From Sphaerisporangium sp039871875 (lineage in GTDB: Bacteria; Actinomycetota; Actinomycetes; Streptosporangiales; Streptosporangiaceae), in contig NZ_JBDPMD010000004.1 in assembly GCF_039871875.1 (NCBI RefSeq), forward strand, positions 1 through 64,000: a stretch of 64,000 bases of DNA, given 5' to 3'. This document shows, piece after piece, positions 45,916 to 54,200 of the stretch. The notes under the pieces were generated by a model that had not been told where the DNA came from, ran no database searches, and saw nothing but the letters and a program-made list of their open reading frames with translations. Both the position numbers and the translations under genes were made by a program. Each line of letters begins with the position of its first letter. Positions within the stretch are counted from its first letter, which is position 1.

Positions 45916-47355
45916 CTAGAAGATGGTGTCGAACGCGGACCAGTTGTTGCTGATGTTCTCCCCGGTGCCGCTGGCGAAGCCGCCGGAGCCGTTGCCGCGG
46001 TAGAGGTGCAGGTCCTTTGTCGTGGCGTTCCGGGCCAGGACGTCGGTGTCGCCGTCGCCGTTGAAGTCGCCGGGGGAGAAGATGGTGTCGAACGCGGACC
46101 AGTTGTTGCTGATGTTCTCCCCCGTGCCGCTGGCGAAGCCGCCGGAGCCGTTGCCCCGGTAGAGGTGCAGGTCCTTGGTGGTGGCGTTCCGCGCGAGCAC
46201 GTCGGCTTTCCCGTCGCCGTTGAAGTCGCCGGAGGAGAAGATGGTGTCGAACCCGCTCCAGTTGTTGCTGATGTTCTCGCCCGTGCCGCTCTGGAAGCCA
46301 CCGGAGCCGTTGCCCCGGTAGAGGTGCAGGTCCTTGGTGGTGGCGTTCCGCGCGAGGATGTCGGTGTTGCCGTCGCCGTTGAAGTCGCCGGGGGAGAAGA
46401 TGGTGTCGAACGCGGACCAGTTGTTGCTGATGTTTTCGCCGGTGCCGCTGGCGAAGCCGCCGGAGCCGTTGCCGCGGTAGAGGTGCAGGTCCTTGGTGGT
46501 GGCGTTGCGGGCGAGGATGTCGGTGTTGCCGTCGCCGTTGAAGTCGCCGGGGGAGAAGATGGTGTCGAACGCGGACCAGTTGTTGCTGATGTTCTCGCCG
46601 GTGCCGCTGGCGAAGCCGCCGGAGCCGTTGCCGCGGTAGAGGTGCAGGTCCTTGGTGGTGGCGTTCCGCGCTAACACGTCGGCGTTCCCGTCGCCGCTGA
46701 AGTCACGGTCGGCACCGCCGTCCTCGATGATGTTGTTGTAGCGGATCGGGCGGTAGTTCTGCATGCTCGACCAGGACTCGCTGCCGACCTGGCCGTGCGA
46801 GTTCGCGCTCGGGCCCTTGGCCCAGTCGTTCTCCCAGCCGTCGCCGTCCGGGTCGGAGCCGCCGTTGAGGGAGTACGTCCACGCGCCCTGGCTGTGGTCG
46901 GAGGAGTTCTTCCACCGGGCGAACAGCTCCATGTGCCCGTCCTTGAGGATGGCGTCCCCCGGCCGGAGGTCGTGCAGGCTCGACAGGTAGTGCTTGCCGG
47001 ACCAGCCCGCGAAATCGGAGGTGCTGTTTCCTCCCTTGCCGGAGTTCGCCGTGATGTGCCACGCCATGGACACCAGCCCGGAACAGTCGGGCCCGTACTT
47101 GTGCGACCCGTCCACATCGGTGACAAGTGTGTTGGACCGGCGCGTCAGGTTGTACTGGACATTGCGGTTCACCCAGTTCTGCGCCCGGGAAAGCACCTCA
47201 GAACGCGTGATGGGCCCGCCGGCGGTGCTCGCCGCACCCGCGTGGTTCCTCTTGGTGCCCTCGTCAAGGACGGCAAGGGCGAACATGGCGGTGACGAGCG
47301 CCGCGAATATGGCGACGGCGCGGGACAAGGAGAGGCGGACGGCTGATTGGTTCAT
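45916..47355 (-). CDS. Secreted NlpC/P60-like hydrolase with five FG-GAP repeats
   Basis: A 479-aa protein. The start ATG 47355 has GAGGAAG upstream. A signal peptide or anchor lies at about 8-32 (LSLSRAVAIFAALVTAMFALAVL). Residues 48-215 form a papain-like peptidoglycan endopeptidase domain: YGPDCSGLVSMAW with catalytic C91 and LKDGHMELFARW with H141. From D218 to the end run five FG-GAP/VCBS repeats of 53 residues (DFNGDGNTDILARNATTKDL...), each with a Ca-binding-like DxNxDG loop. This module, highly alike to that of the adjacent gene, probably binds cell wall or polysaccharide (inference). Confidence 0.85.
   Translation of the reverse strand: MNQSAVRLSLSRAVAIFAALVTAMFALAVLDEGTKRNHAGAASTAGGPITRSEVLSRAQNWVNRNVQYNLTRRSNTLVTDVDGSHKYGPDCSGLVSMAWHITANSGKGGNSTSDFAGWSGKHYLSSLHDLRPGDAILKDGHMELFARWKNSSDHSQGAWTYSLNGGSDPDGDGWENDWAKGPSANSHGQVGSESWSSMQNYRPIRYNNIIEDGGADRDFSGDGNADVLARNATTKDLHLYRGNGSGGFASGTGENISNNWSAFDTIFSPGDFNGDGNTDILARNATTKDLHLYRGNGSGGFASGTGENISNNWSAFDTIFSPGDFNGDGNTDILARNATTKDLHLYRGNGSGGFQSGTGENISNNWSGFDTIFSSGDFNGDGKADVLARNATTKDLHLYRGNGSGGFASGTGENISNNWSAFDTIFSPGDFNGDGDTDVLARNATTKDLHLYRGNGSGGFASGTGENISNNWSAFDTIF
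45919..46704 (-). repeat. 159-bp tandem repeats encoding FG-GAP units (array 1)
   Basis: Five near-identical 159-bp units, one per 53-residue FG-GAP repeat, on the minus strand. Differences are few and shared with array 2, which points to recent duplication or gene conversion. Confidence 0.9.
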
Positions 47356-47478
47356 GGCTTCTTCCTCGAGATCCAATGCTTATGGGGAAAGCCTGATGCG
47401 TGGCGCTGTAAATCCTCTGGAAGCGTGCGACAGAGCGGCCGGGGCGCCGGACCGGCGCCCGCTGTGCGGCTTCGCCGG

Positions 47479-48918
47479 TCAGAAGATGACGTCGAACGCG
47501 GACCAGTTGTTGCTGATGTTCTCGCCGGTGCCGCTGGCGAAGCCGCCGGAGCCGTTGCCGCGGTAGAGGTGCAGGTCCTTGGTGGTGGCGTTGCGGGCGA
47601 GGATGTCGGCTTTCCCGTCGCCGTTGAAGTCGCCGGGGGAGAAGATGGTGTCGAACCCGCTCCAGTTGTTGCTGATGTTCTCCCCGGTGCCGCTGGCGAA
47701 GCCGCCGGAGCCGTTGCCGCGGTAGAGGTGCAGGTCCTTGGTGGTGGCGTTGCGGGCGAGGACGTCGGCTTTCCCGTCGCCGTTGAAGTCGCCGGGGGAG
47801 AAGATGGTGTCGAACCCGCTCCAGTTGTTGCTGATGTTCTCCCCGGTGCCGCCGGCGAAGCCGCCGGAGCCGTTGCCGCGGTAGAGGTGCAGGTCCTTGG
47901 TGGTGGCGTTGCGGGCGAGGACGTCGGCTTTCCCGTCGCCGTTGAAGTCGCCGGGGGAGAAGATGGTGTCGAACCCGCTCCAGTTGTTGCTGATGTTTTC
48001 CCCGGTGCCGCCGGCGAAGCCGCCGGAGCCGTTGCCGCGGTAGAGGTGCAGGTCCTTGGTGGTGGCGTTGCGGGCGAGGATGTCGGCTTTCCCGTCGCCG
48101 TTGAAGTCGCCGGGGGAGAAGATGGTGTCGAACCCGCTCCAGTTGTTGCTGATGTTCTCGCCCGTGCCGCTCTGGAAGCCGCCGGAGCCGTTGCCCCGGT
48201 AGAGGTGCAGGTCCTTGGTGGTGGCGTTCCGTGCGAGCACGTCGGGGTGGCCGTCACCGCTGAAATCGGCGCGTGACAGCCCGGCCGAGATGGTGTCCAC
48301 GATGATCTGCGCGTCGCCGGCCTGCGGCTGGTACCGGTCCGGGTAGGCGGAGACCTGGACCGCCTGGCACACCTCGCCGATGGGGGCGGTCCGCCAGGAA
48401 CCGTTCGGGTACTTCGACTGCATCTTGTTCAGGAACGCGTTCGTCGCCCATGTCGGGTTGAGACGCTGCTCCCTGGTGCCCCAGGACGCCCGCTGCTGGA
48501 ACAAGCCCAGGCTGTCGTGGTCGAGTTCCACGCTGATGTTGTCGATGCTGCTCTCCACGATCGTCGTGGTGATCGCGATCACCGCGGCTCTCGGATGCAG
48601 GCCCCTGTCCCTGACCGCCTTGATCACCATCCGGGCGCACGAGACCCGGTACGCCGACATGTAACCGCGCATCTTCGCCCCGAGCTTGCCGTTCAGCTCC
48701 GTGGCGAGTGCGGCGTCGGTGCCGGTGGGGCCGGCGGGGTCACACGGCGCGACGGCCCGCGCCGCGTTGACGTCACTGGCTTTCGGCACGGGCGTGGGAT
48801 CGGCCGCCGCCGCAGTGGGGAGGGCTAACGCCAGCCCGGCCGAGACCGCCGCGACCAGTCCGGCGGGGCCCCAGCTTCTCCGTCGGGCCGGGCTGCCCCC
48901 TGCGAAAGGAAAGTTCAT
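47479..48918 (-). CDS. Secreted lysozyme-like (muramidase-type) protein with five FG-GAP repeats
   Basis: A 479-aa protein, exactly as long as its neighbour. ATG 48918 gives a signal peptide (WGPAGLVAAVSAGLALALPTAAAADP). Residues about 70-210 resemble the lytic-transglycosylase/lysozyme-like domain of actinobacterial wall enzymes. RGLHPRAAVIAITTTIVESSIDN holds the likely catalytic E122, followed by LDHDSLGLFQQRASWGTREQRLNPTWATNAFL. D218 begins the same five FG-GAP repeats as gene 1. It is probably a wall glycan hydrolase targeted by the repeats; activity is inferred. Gene 1 follows 123 bp downstream on the same strand. Confidence 0.85.
   Translation of the reverse strand: MNFPFAGGSPARRRSWGPAGLVAAVSAGLALALPTAAAADPTPVPKASDVNAARAVAPCDPAGPTGTDAALATELNGKLGAKMRGYMSAYRVSCARMVIKAVRDRGLHPRAAVIAITTTIVESSIDNISVELDHDSLGLFQQRASWGTREQRLNPTWATNAFLNKMQSKYPNGSWRTAPIGEVCQAVQVSAYPDRYQPQAGDAQIIVDTISAGLSRADFSGDGHPDVLARNATTKDLHLYRGNGSGGFQSGTGENISNNWSGFDTIFSPGDFNGDGKADILARNATTKDLHLYRGNGSGGFAGGTGENISNNWSGFDTIFSPGDFNGDGKADVLARNATTKDLHLYRGNGSGGFAGGTGENISNNWSGFDTIFSPGDFNGDGKADVLARNATTKDLHLYRGNGSGGFASGTGENISNNWSGFDTIFSPGDFNGDGKADILARNATTKDLHLYRGNGSGGFASGTGENISNNWSAFDVIF
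47482..48267 (-). repeat. 159-bp tandem repeats encoding FG-GAP units (array 2)
   Basis: Five units near-identical to array 1 and to each other. They vary mainly at NWSA/NWSG, FASG/FAGG/FQSG and the NT/KA/HP positions of the DG loop. Confidence 0.9.
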
Positions 48919-48949
48919 CGAAGTCCTCGTCTCCTCGGTGTCGGGTCGA

Positions 48950-48977
48950 GGTATACGAGACTCCGTCGTGCTCCAAA
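48950..48977 (-). promoter_or_regulatory. Candidate promoter of the muramidase-like gene
   Basis: On the minus strand TTTGGA, 16 bp, then TATACC, 31 bp before ATG 48918. The fit is moderate. Confidence 0.4.
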
Positions 48978-49079
48978 TTCGCTTCAAGACCGCTGGAAGA
49001 CACACAAGAGGTGGCAAATCCGCCGGTCACGTCCTCGCGGGACGCCAAGACTTCTCTCGTCAGGTGCTTCGAGACGGTA

Positions 49080-49102
49080 AAGTGTCCAGTCGATGGAGAC
49101 TT
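49080..49102. promoter_or_regulatory. Candidate MerR-family operator
   Basis: AAGTGTCCA-GTCGA-TGGAGACTT is an inverted repeat with 8 of 9 bases paired, 27 bp before the merR ATG. GTGTC and GACAC at 49082-49107 add a second imperfect pair. Confidence 0.6.
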
Positions 49103-49128
49103 GACACGATTCCTTGGGAGCCGGAGCC

Positions 49129-50067
49129 ATGGCGTCACCGCGGGACGGCTACACGATCGGGCAGCTTTCCCGGATGTCCGGGCTGCCGGTGAAGACGATC
49201 CGGTTCTACTCGGACGCCGGGGTGCTGCCTGAGCGCGACCGCACCCCGGCCGGGTACCGGATGTACGGCGAGGACGATCTCGCGCGCCTGGAACTGGTGC
49301 GGGCGTTGCGGGAGATGGGAGTCGACCTCGCGACGATCCGGTCGCTGGGGGAGCGGGACCTGAAGCAAGTGCTCGCGTTGCATCTGCGCACCGTGGAGAC
49401 GCAGCTCAAGAACCTTCAGCGCACCCGGGCGGTACTGCGGGCCACCCTCGACAAGGGAGATCCGTCCGAGGCCGATCTCCGCAGGCTCAACACTCTCGGA
49501 AGGCTCGGCGCGGCCGAACGGGCGGCGTTGCTGGACTCGTTCGTGGCCGAGGTGGGCGGCGGGAACGAGGCGCGGGAGCGGTGGCTCACCGGCCTGCGGG
49601 AGGCGATGGTGCCCGACCTGCCCGCCGAGCCCACCCCGCAGCAGCTGGACGCGTGGCTGGAGCTGGTGGAACTGGTGGCCGACGAGGACTACCGGGCCAG
49701 CCTGCGGCGGCAGAGCGACGAGTTCTGGGAGCGGCAACAGCGGCAAGGGACCGCCGACCTGGAGAAGTGGCGGCACAGCAACGACGCCGTCGCGGACACC
49801 GTGCTGGCCGCGATCGAGGACGGCGTGGACCCCACCTCCCCCGAGGCCGTCCCAGTGCTGGACAAGACCATCGCACTGCTCACCGGCATGCACGGCACCG
49901 AAGACAGCCCCGAGTTCCGCCGGACACTGGCCCAGGCCTACCAGGAACACGACCCCCGCGCCGCCCGCCAATGGCAACTCGCCGCCATCATCACCGGCGC
50001 CCCATGGCCACACCCCCAGACGGTCGCCCACGAGTGGATCGGCAGAGCTCTCCACGCCCACACCTGA
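49129..50067 (+). CDS. MerR family transcriptional regulator
   Basis: A 312-aa regulator. The winged HTH is GYTIGQLSRMSGLPVKTIRFYSDAGVLPERDRTPAGYRMYGEDDLARLELVRAL, followed by a dimer helix and a large C-terminal domain of about 220 residues (TipAS-like effector region). The ATG 49129 start has GGAG upstream; a TTG 15 nt earlier is possible. The large C-terminal domain suggests binding of an antibiotic or other large molecule. It is divergent from the FG-GAP hydrolases across the dyad at 49080-49102. Confidence 0.9.
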   Translation: MASPRDGYTIGQLSRMSGLPVKTIRFYSDAGVLPERDRTPAGYRMYGEDDLARLELVRALREMGVDLATIRSLGERDLKQVLALHLRTVETQLKNLQRTRAVLRATLDKGDPSEADLRRLNTLGRLGAAERAALLDSFVAEVGGGNEARERWLTGLREAMVPDLPAEPTPQQLDAWLELVELVADEDYRASLRRQSDEFWERQQRQGTADLEKWRHSNDAVADTVLAAIEDGVDPTSPEAVPVLDKTIALLTGMHGTEDSPEFRRTLAQAYQEHDPRAARQWQLAAIITGAPWPHPQTVAHEWIGRALHAHT

Positions 50068-50130
50068 GCCGCGACGCCACACCGGACGGCACTATCGCCG
50101 CTTTGCCATACACGAACAGTATTCATGAGA

Positions 50131-50136
50131 TAACTT
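50131..50136 (+). promoter_or_regulatory. Candidate -10 of leaderless Rpn-like gene (TAACTT)
   Basis: TAACTT ends 6 nt before ATG 50143, in an A+T-rich stretch, with no Shine-Dalgarno. Confidence 0.45.
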
Positions 50137-50142
50137 AGCGTC

Positions 50143-51057
50143 ATGTCCGCTGCTCCCCACGAGGCATTGCACAGGATCTTCCAGCGAGACACCGAGCTGC
50201 TCCCTCGCGTCCTCCGGAACGAACTGGCCATGCCCCTGCCCGACCCGGTCAAGGTAGAGATCATGAACGTCGACCTCACCGACCTGGCCCCCGTCCCCCG
50301 ATGGGTCGACACCCTGCTCAAGCTCCACTTCCCCGACCGTCAGGTGATCGCCGCCATCGAAGCCCAGACCGACAGATCAGAGGAGAAACGCCGCCGCTGG
50401 GCACGCTACCTCGCCCACCTGCACGACACCCACGAATGCGACGTGCTGCTGATCGTCACCTGCCCCACCGCCGCGACCGCCCGCTGGGCTCGTCAGCCCT
50501 ACGTGATCGGCATGCCCCAGTGGCACACCATGACAGTCCACCCCCTGGTGCTCGGCCCCGACAACATTCCTCCCATCACCGACCAGACCCAAGCCGCCCA
50601 GGACGTCCACTTCGCCATCCTGTCTGCAGTCGTACACGCGAAGTCACCGTCCGTGGATGCGATACTTGACGTACTGTCCGACGCACTCCGCCACATCGAC
50701 CAGAAACAAGCCGCCGACCTGGCCGAATTCACCGAATCCGGCTTGGGGGAAGGCCCCGCACGCAACATCTGGAGGACGCTCATGGCAGCCAAGACCCACA
50801 CCTACATCTCCGAACTCCGCGCCAAAGGCCGCGAGGAAGGCCGCGAAGAGGGCCGCGAGGAGGGCCGCGAGGAGGGCCGTAAGGAAGGTGAGGCGAAGGG
50901 TGAGGCGAAGTCCATCCTGCTGGTGCTGGAGGGGCGCGGCCTCGTGGTCAGCGACGATCAGCGCCGGCGCATCACCTCCTGTGCGGACACCGATCAGCTC
51001 GAGCGGTGGCTTCGTCGTGCGGGCACTGCGACGAGTGCCGACGAACTGCTCGCCTGA
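50143..51057 (+). CDS. Rpn/PD-(D/E)XK-like protein with charged repeat helix
   Basis: A 304-aa protein resembling recombination-promoting nuclease (Rpn)-type proteins. WVDTLLKLHFPDRQVIAAIEAQTDRSEEKRRRW has the D...E-x-Q pattern of the nuclease core. Residues 225-250 are REEG repeats from a 12-bp tandem repeat (about 50827-50885), a helical charged spacer seen in actinobacterial relatives. The C-terminus (ILLVLEGRGLVVSDDQRRRITSCADTDQLERWLRRA) is a conserved tail domain. Related proteins are mobile and proliferate in genomes; the exact function is unknown. Confidence 0.75.
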   Translation: MSAAPHEALHRIFQRDTELLPRVLRNELAMPLPDPVKVEIMNVDLTDLAPVPRWVDTLLKLHFPDRQVIAAIEAQTDRSEEKRRRWARYLAHLHDTHECDVLLIVTCPTAATARWARQPYVIGMPQWHTMTVHPLVLGPDNIPPITDQTQAAQDVHFAILSAVVHAKSPSVDAILDVLSDALRHIDQKQAADLAEFTESGLGEGPARNIWRTLMAAKTHTYISELRAKGREEGREEGREEGREEGRKEGEAKGEAKSILLVLEGRGLVVSDDQRRRITSCADTDQLERWLRRAGTATSADELLA

Positions 51058-51115
51058 CTGTGGCGCTCTGCCTGTCGCGGGTCGGTGAGGCGGGGCGTCG
51101 GAGGTCTGGGGAAGG

Positions 51116-51121
51116 TAGTCT
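51116..51121 (+). promoter_or_regulatory. Candidate -10 of leaderless mnmA (TAGTCT)
   Basis: TAGTCT ends 9 nt before ATG 51131. GAAGGG lies only 2-3 nt from the ATG, too close to be a normal Shine-Dalgarno. Confidence 0.4.
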
Positions 51122-51130
51122 CGAAGGGTT

Positions 51131-52201
51131 ATGAGTCTTCGTGTGCTGGCCGCCATGTCCGGCGGTGTCGACTCCGCGGTGGCGGCGGCTCGGGCGGCTG
51201 AGGCCGGGTACGACGTCACCGGGGTTCACCTTGCGTTGTCGTCGAATCCGCAGTCGTACCGGACCGGGGCGCGGGGGTGTTGCACGCTGGAGGATTCCCG
51301 GGACGCGCGGCGGGCGGCCGACGTCATCGGGATTCCCTTCTATGTGTGGGACATGGCGGAGCGGTTCCATCGGGACGTGGTCGAGGACTTCGTCAGCGAA
51401 TACGCGGCGGGGCGCACGCCCAATCCTTGTCTCCGGTGCAACGAGAAGATCAAGTTCGCGGCGGTGCTGGACCGGGCGGTGGCGCTCGGGTTCGATGCCG
51501 TGGTGACGGGGCATCACGCGCGGCTGGACGACGGGGTGCTGCGGCGCAGTGTGGACGCCGGGAAGGACCAGTCGTACGTGCTCGGGGTGCTGACACGGGA
51601 GCAACTCGCTCGGGCCGTCTTTCCGTTGGGGCACTCCACCAAGGCCCAGGTGCGGGCCGAGGCCGCTGATCGCGGGCTCACTGTGGCCGACAAGCCGGAC
51701 AGTCACGACATCTGTTTCATCGCGGACGGGGACACCCGGGGGTTCCTCGCTGAGCGGCTCGGGTCGGAGCCGGGGCCGATCGTGGACGAGTCCGGCGAGG
51801 TCGTCGGCGGGCACTCGGGGGCGTACGGGTTCACGATCGGGCAGCGCAAGGGGCTGCGGATCGACAGGCCCACGCCGGACGGGCGGCCCCGGTATGTGCT
51901 GTCCATCGAGCCGGTATCCAACACGGTGACGGTGGGGCCGCGTTCGTCGCTGGCGGTGAGCTCGATCGTGGGCGCCCGGCCGATCTGGAACGGGCCGGTC
52001 GCCGAGCCGCACGAGCCGCTGGCCTGCATGGTGCAGCTTCGCGCGCACGGCGAGGTGTACGGCTGCCGGGTGCAACTCTCCGGCGGCGAGCTCCACATCC
52101 AGCTCGACACCCCGGCGACGGGCGTGGCGGCGGGCCAGGCGGCCGTCCTCTACGACGGGGACACCGTGCTCGGCTCCGCCACCATCACGTCCTCGTCCTG
52201 A
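51131..52201 (+). CDS. mnmA: tRNA 2-thiouridylase MnmA
   Basis: A 356-aa PP-loop enzyme that makes 2-thiouridine at the tRNA wobble position using sulfur from a cysteine desulfurase. SGGVDS is at 10-15, C100 and C103 in PNPCLRCNEKIKF (C100 nucleophilic) and C195 in SHDICFIADGD. The MnmA C-terminal barrel follows. The start ATG 51131 is natural. The gene would normally follow the cysteine desulfurase; here accessory genes intervene. Confidence 0.96.
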   Translation: MSLRVLAAMSGGVDSAVAAARAAEAGYDVTGVHLALSSNPQSYRTGARGCCTLEDSRDARRAADVIGIPFYVWDMAERFHRDVVEDFVSEYAAGRTPNPCLRCNEKIKFAAVLDRAVALGFDAVVTGHHARLDDGVLRRSVDAGKDQSYVLGVLTREQLARAVFPLGHSTKAQVRAEAADRGLTVADKPDSHDICFIADGDTRGFLAERLGSEPGPIVDESGEVVGGHSGAYGFTIGQRKGLRIDRPTPDGRPRYVLSIEPVSNTVTVGPRSSLAVSSIVGARPIWNGPVAEPHEPLACMVQLRAHGEVYGCRVQLSGGELHIQLDTPATGVAAGQAAVLYDGDTVLGSATITSSS

Positions 52202-52236
52202 GGGACACCGTCTCCGGGTCCGCAGCGCCCGCGTGC

Positions 52237-52878
52237 TCAGGGCAGGGTGACGCTCTCGCCGGGCTTGAGGCGGCGGAAGTCGGCGTTCTGGTCCTTGCCG
52301 CGTCGTTCCAGGAGGCCGTCCACCAGGGACAGGCCGATGTCGTTGTACAGGCCGTCGTGGATCGAGTACGCCCTCTGGGGGGCGACCTCGCGCAGGTAGT
52401 CGACGAAGTCGCTCGCTTTGAGCCACGGGCCGGTGGTGGGTGTGAGCAGGGTGCCCACCGGGACGCCGGGGACGGTGAACGCGTCGCCGGGGTGGAACAG
52501 TTCGCCGTCGACCAGGAAACCGATGTTCGGCACCACCGGCATGTCGAACGCGATCCGGGCGTGCTGCTGCCCGGCCACGCCGACCTCGAAGCCGGCCGTG
52601 GTGAACGCGTCGCCCTCACCTACGACGTTGACCGTGGCACCGATGCCGTCGAGTTGCCCGGCCACGGCTTCGCACGTCCATATCTGCACGTGGGAGCCGA
52701 GGGCGGCCAGGCGCTTGACCTCCAGGTGATCGAAGTGCTCGTGGGTGATGAGTACGGCGTCGGCGCCGGCGAGCGCCGATTCCTCGGTCAGCCCTCCGGG
52801 GTCGATGACCAGGGTGGCCCCGTCCTTCTCCAGCCGCACGCACGCGTGCCCGTGTTTGGTGAGCTTCATACGTCCCAT
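52237..52878 (-). CDS. MBL-fold metallo-hydrolase
   Basis: A 213-aa metallo-beta-lactamase-fold protein. ITHEHFDHLE is the HxHxDH zinc motif, and FHPGDAF and the terminal IHDG supply further ligands. It belongs to the UPF0173/UlaG-like group often found near core genes in actinobacteria. GGGGAGGG precedes ATG 52878 (or 52881); ATG 52869 (MKLTKHGHACVRL) is an alternative. The substrate is unknown. Confidence 0.88.
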   Translation of the reverse strand: MGRMKLTKHGHACVRLEKDGATLVIDPGGLTEESALAGADAVLITHEHFDHLEVKRLAALGSHVQIWTCEAVAGQLDGIGATVNVVGEGDAFTTAGFEVGVAGQQHARIAFDMPVVPNIGFLVDGELFHPGDAFTVPGVPVGTLLTPTTGPWLKASDFVDYLREVAPQRAYSIHDGLYNDIGLSLVDGLLERRGKDQNADFRRLKPGESVTLP

Positions 52879-52987
52879 CATGGCCCTCCCCGCCCCGCCG
52901 TCCCCTGCGCCCTCCCGGGCCGTAGCACACGCCACCGACATCCCGCGGGTCGTCCACAGGCCTCGCCCGAGCTGCTTGCGCCGGTTC

Positions 52988-52993
52988 TAAGCT
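52988..52993 (+). promoter_or_regulatory. Candidate -10 of leaderless metE-C-like gene (TAAGCT)
   Basis: TAAGCT ends 6 nt before GTG 53000; there is no Shine-Dalgarno. Confidence 0.45.
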
Positions 52994-52999
52994 TCGGGC

Positions 53000-54010
53000 G
53001 TGAACGAATTTCCCTGGAATCCCGCGGCTGCGACAGGAGTCGGTTCCCATCCCGGTACCGATCATGTCGAAACGCTGCGCGCGGTCTTCGGCGAGCTGCC
53101 GGACCTGCCGTACCTCCCGGAGCTGCCGGAGCGCGGCGTGGGGGCCGACATGATCGGCCGCACCGCGTCCCTGCTGGTCGAGCTGCCCGTGGAGGTGCAA
53201 CCGTCCGGCTGGCGCATGGCCGACCACCCTGGGCGGGACGCCCGCCGGGCCCGGGAGCACCTGGCCCGTGACCTGGACGGGCTGGAGGAGATCGCCCAGG
53301 GGTACGAGGGGCCGCTGAAGATCCAGATCTGCGGGCCGTGGACGCTGGCGGGCGCCATCGAGTTGCGGTACGGCGACAAGGTGCTCGCCGACCCCGGCGC
53401 GGTGCGCGACCTGTCCGACTCGCTTGCCGAGGGCCTGGCCGCGCACATCGCGGGGGTGCGCTCCCGGGTGCCGGGCGCGCGGGTCGTGCTCCAGATCGAC
53501 GAGCCGGGCCTGCCGGGTGTGCTGGCCGGCACCGTGCCCACCGCCTCGGGCTTCGGGCGCCTCGCCGCGGTGGAGCCACCGGTGGTGTCAGAACGGCTGA
53601 GCGCCGTGCTGCCCGCCGATGCCTTCGCCGTGGTGCACTGCTGCGCGCCCGCCGTCCCGTTCGACGTGCTCCGCTCGGCCGGCGTCCACGGCCTCTCGCT
53701 GGACCTCTCCCTGTTGCGCCGCCGTGACGACGACCACATCGGCGAGGCCGTCGAGGCCGGCACCGCCCTGTTCCTCGGCGTCGTCCCCGGCAGGGGCACC
53801 CGCCTCCCCGACAAGGGTGTCGTCGCCAAGCCCGTCATCGAGTTGTGGCGCCGCCTCGGCTTCCCGCCGGAGACTCTGGCTGCGCAGGTCGTGCTCACCC
53901 CGTCCTGTGGCCTGGCCGGCGCCTCGCCGATGTACGCCCGCGCCGCGCTGGCCCGCTGCCGCGAGGCCGCCCGCGTCCTGCGTGACGACCCTGAGGATCA
54001 TGAGAGTTGA
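53000..54010 (+). CDS. MetE C-terminal-domain-like methionine synthase family protein
   Basis: A 336-aa protein equivalent to the catalytic C-terminal half of cobalamin-independent methionine synthase. AATGVGSHPGTDH starts the barrel, and AVVHCCAPAVPFD and LTPSCGLAGAS give the His/Cys/Cys zinc ligands. The N-terminal half of MetE is absent, as in the short archaeal-type or actinobacterial members whose methyl donor is not the usual folate. In actinobacteria it commonly lies between mnmA and ligA. The substrate is uncertain. Confidence 0.87.
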   Translation: MNEFPWNPAAATGVGSHPGTDHVETLRAVFGELPDLPYLPELPERGVGADMIGRTASLLVELPVEVQPSGWRMADHPGRDARRAREHLARDLDGLEEIAQGYEGPLKIQICGPWTLAGAIELRYGDKVLADPGAVRDLSDSLAEGLAAHIAGVRSRVPGARVVLQIDEPGLPGVLAGTVPTASGFGRLAAVEPPVVSERLSAVLPADAFAVVHCCAPAVPFDVLRSAGVHGLSLDLSLLRRRDDDHIGEAVEAGTALFLGVVPGRGTRLPDKGVVAKPVIELWRRLGFPPETLAAQVVLTPSCGLAGASPMYARAALARCREAARVLRDDPEDHES

Positions 54011-54200
54011 CGCCTGGTAGGGGTTGGATTGGTGGGTGTTGTGGGGTGATGGTGGTTATGGCGAGGTTCGTGGAGAAATGTCGGTGGGGAATGGCATGGT
54101 GGTAGTAACGATTCCCCAGGTAGAGCGGCTAAGCGGGGGTGCGGGAGCATGTCGGCGGCCGTAGCGTTTCTGCGGGGGGCGAGCGATGAGGGGAGACGGC

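Noticed and set aside
45916..48270. Possible CRISPR array because of many regular repeats
   Set aside because: The units are 159 bp, contiguous without spacers and encode FG-GAP residues in frame.
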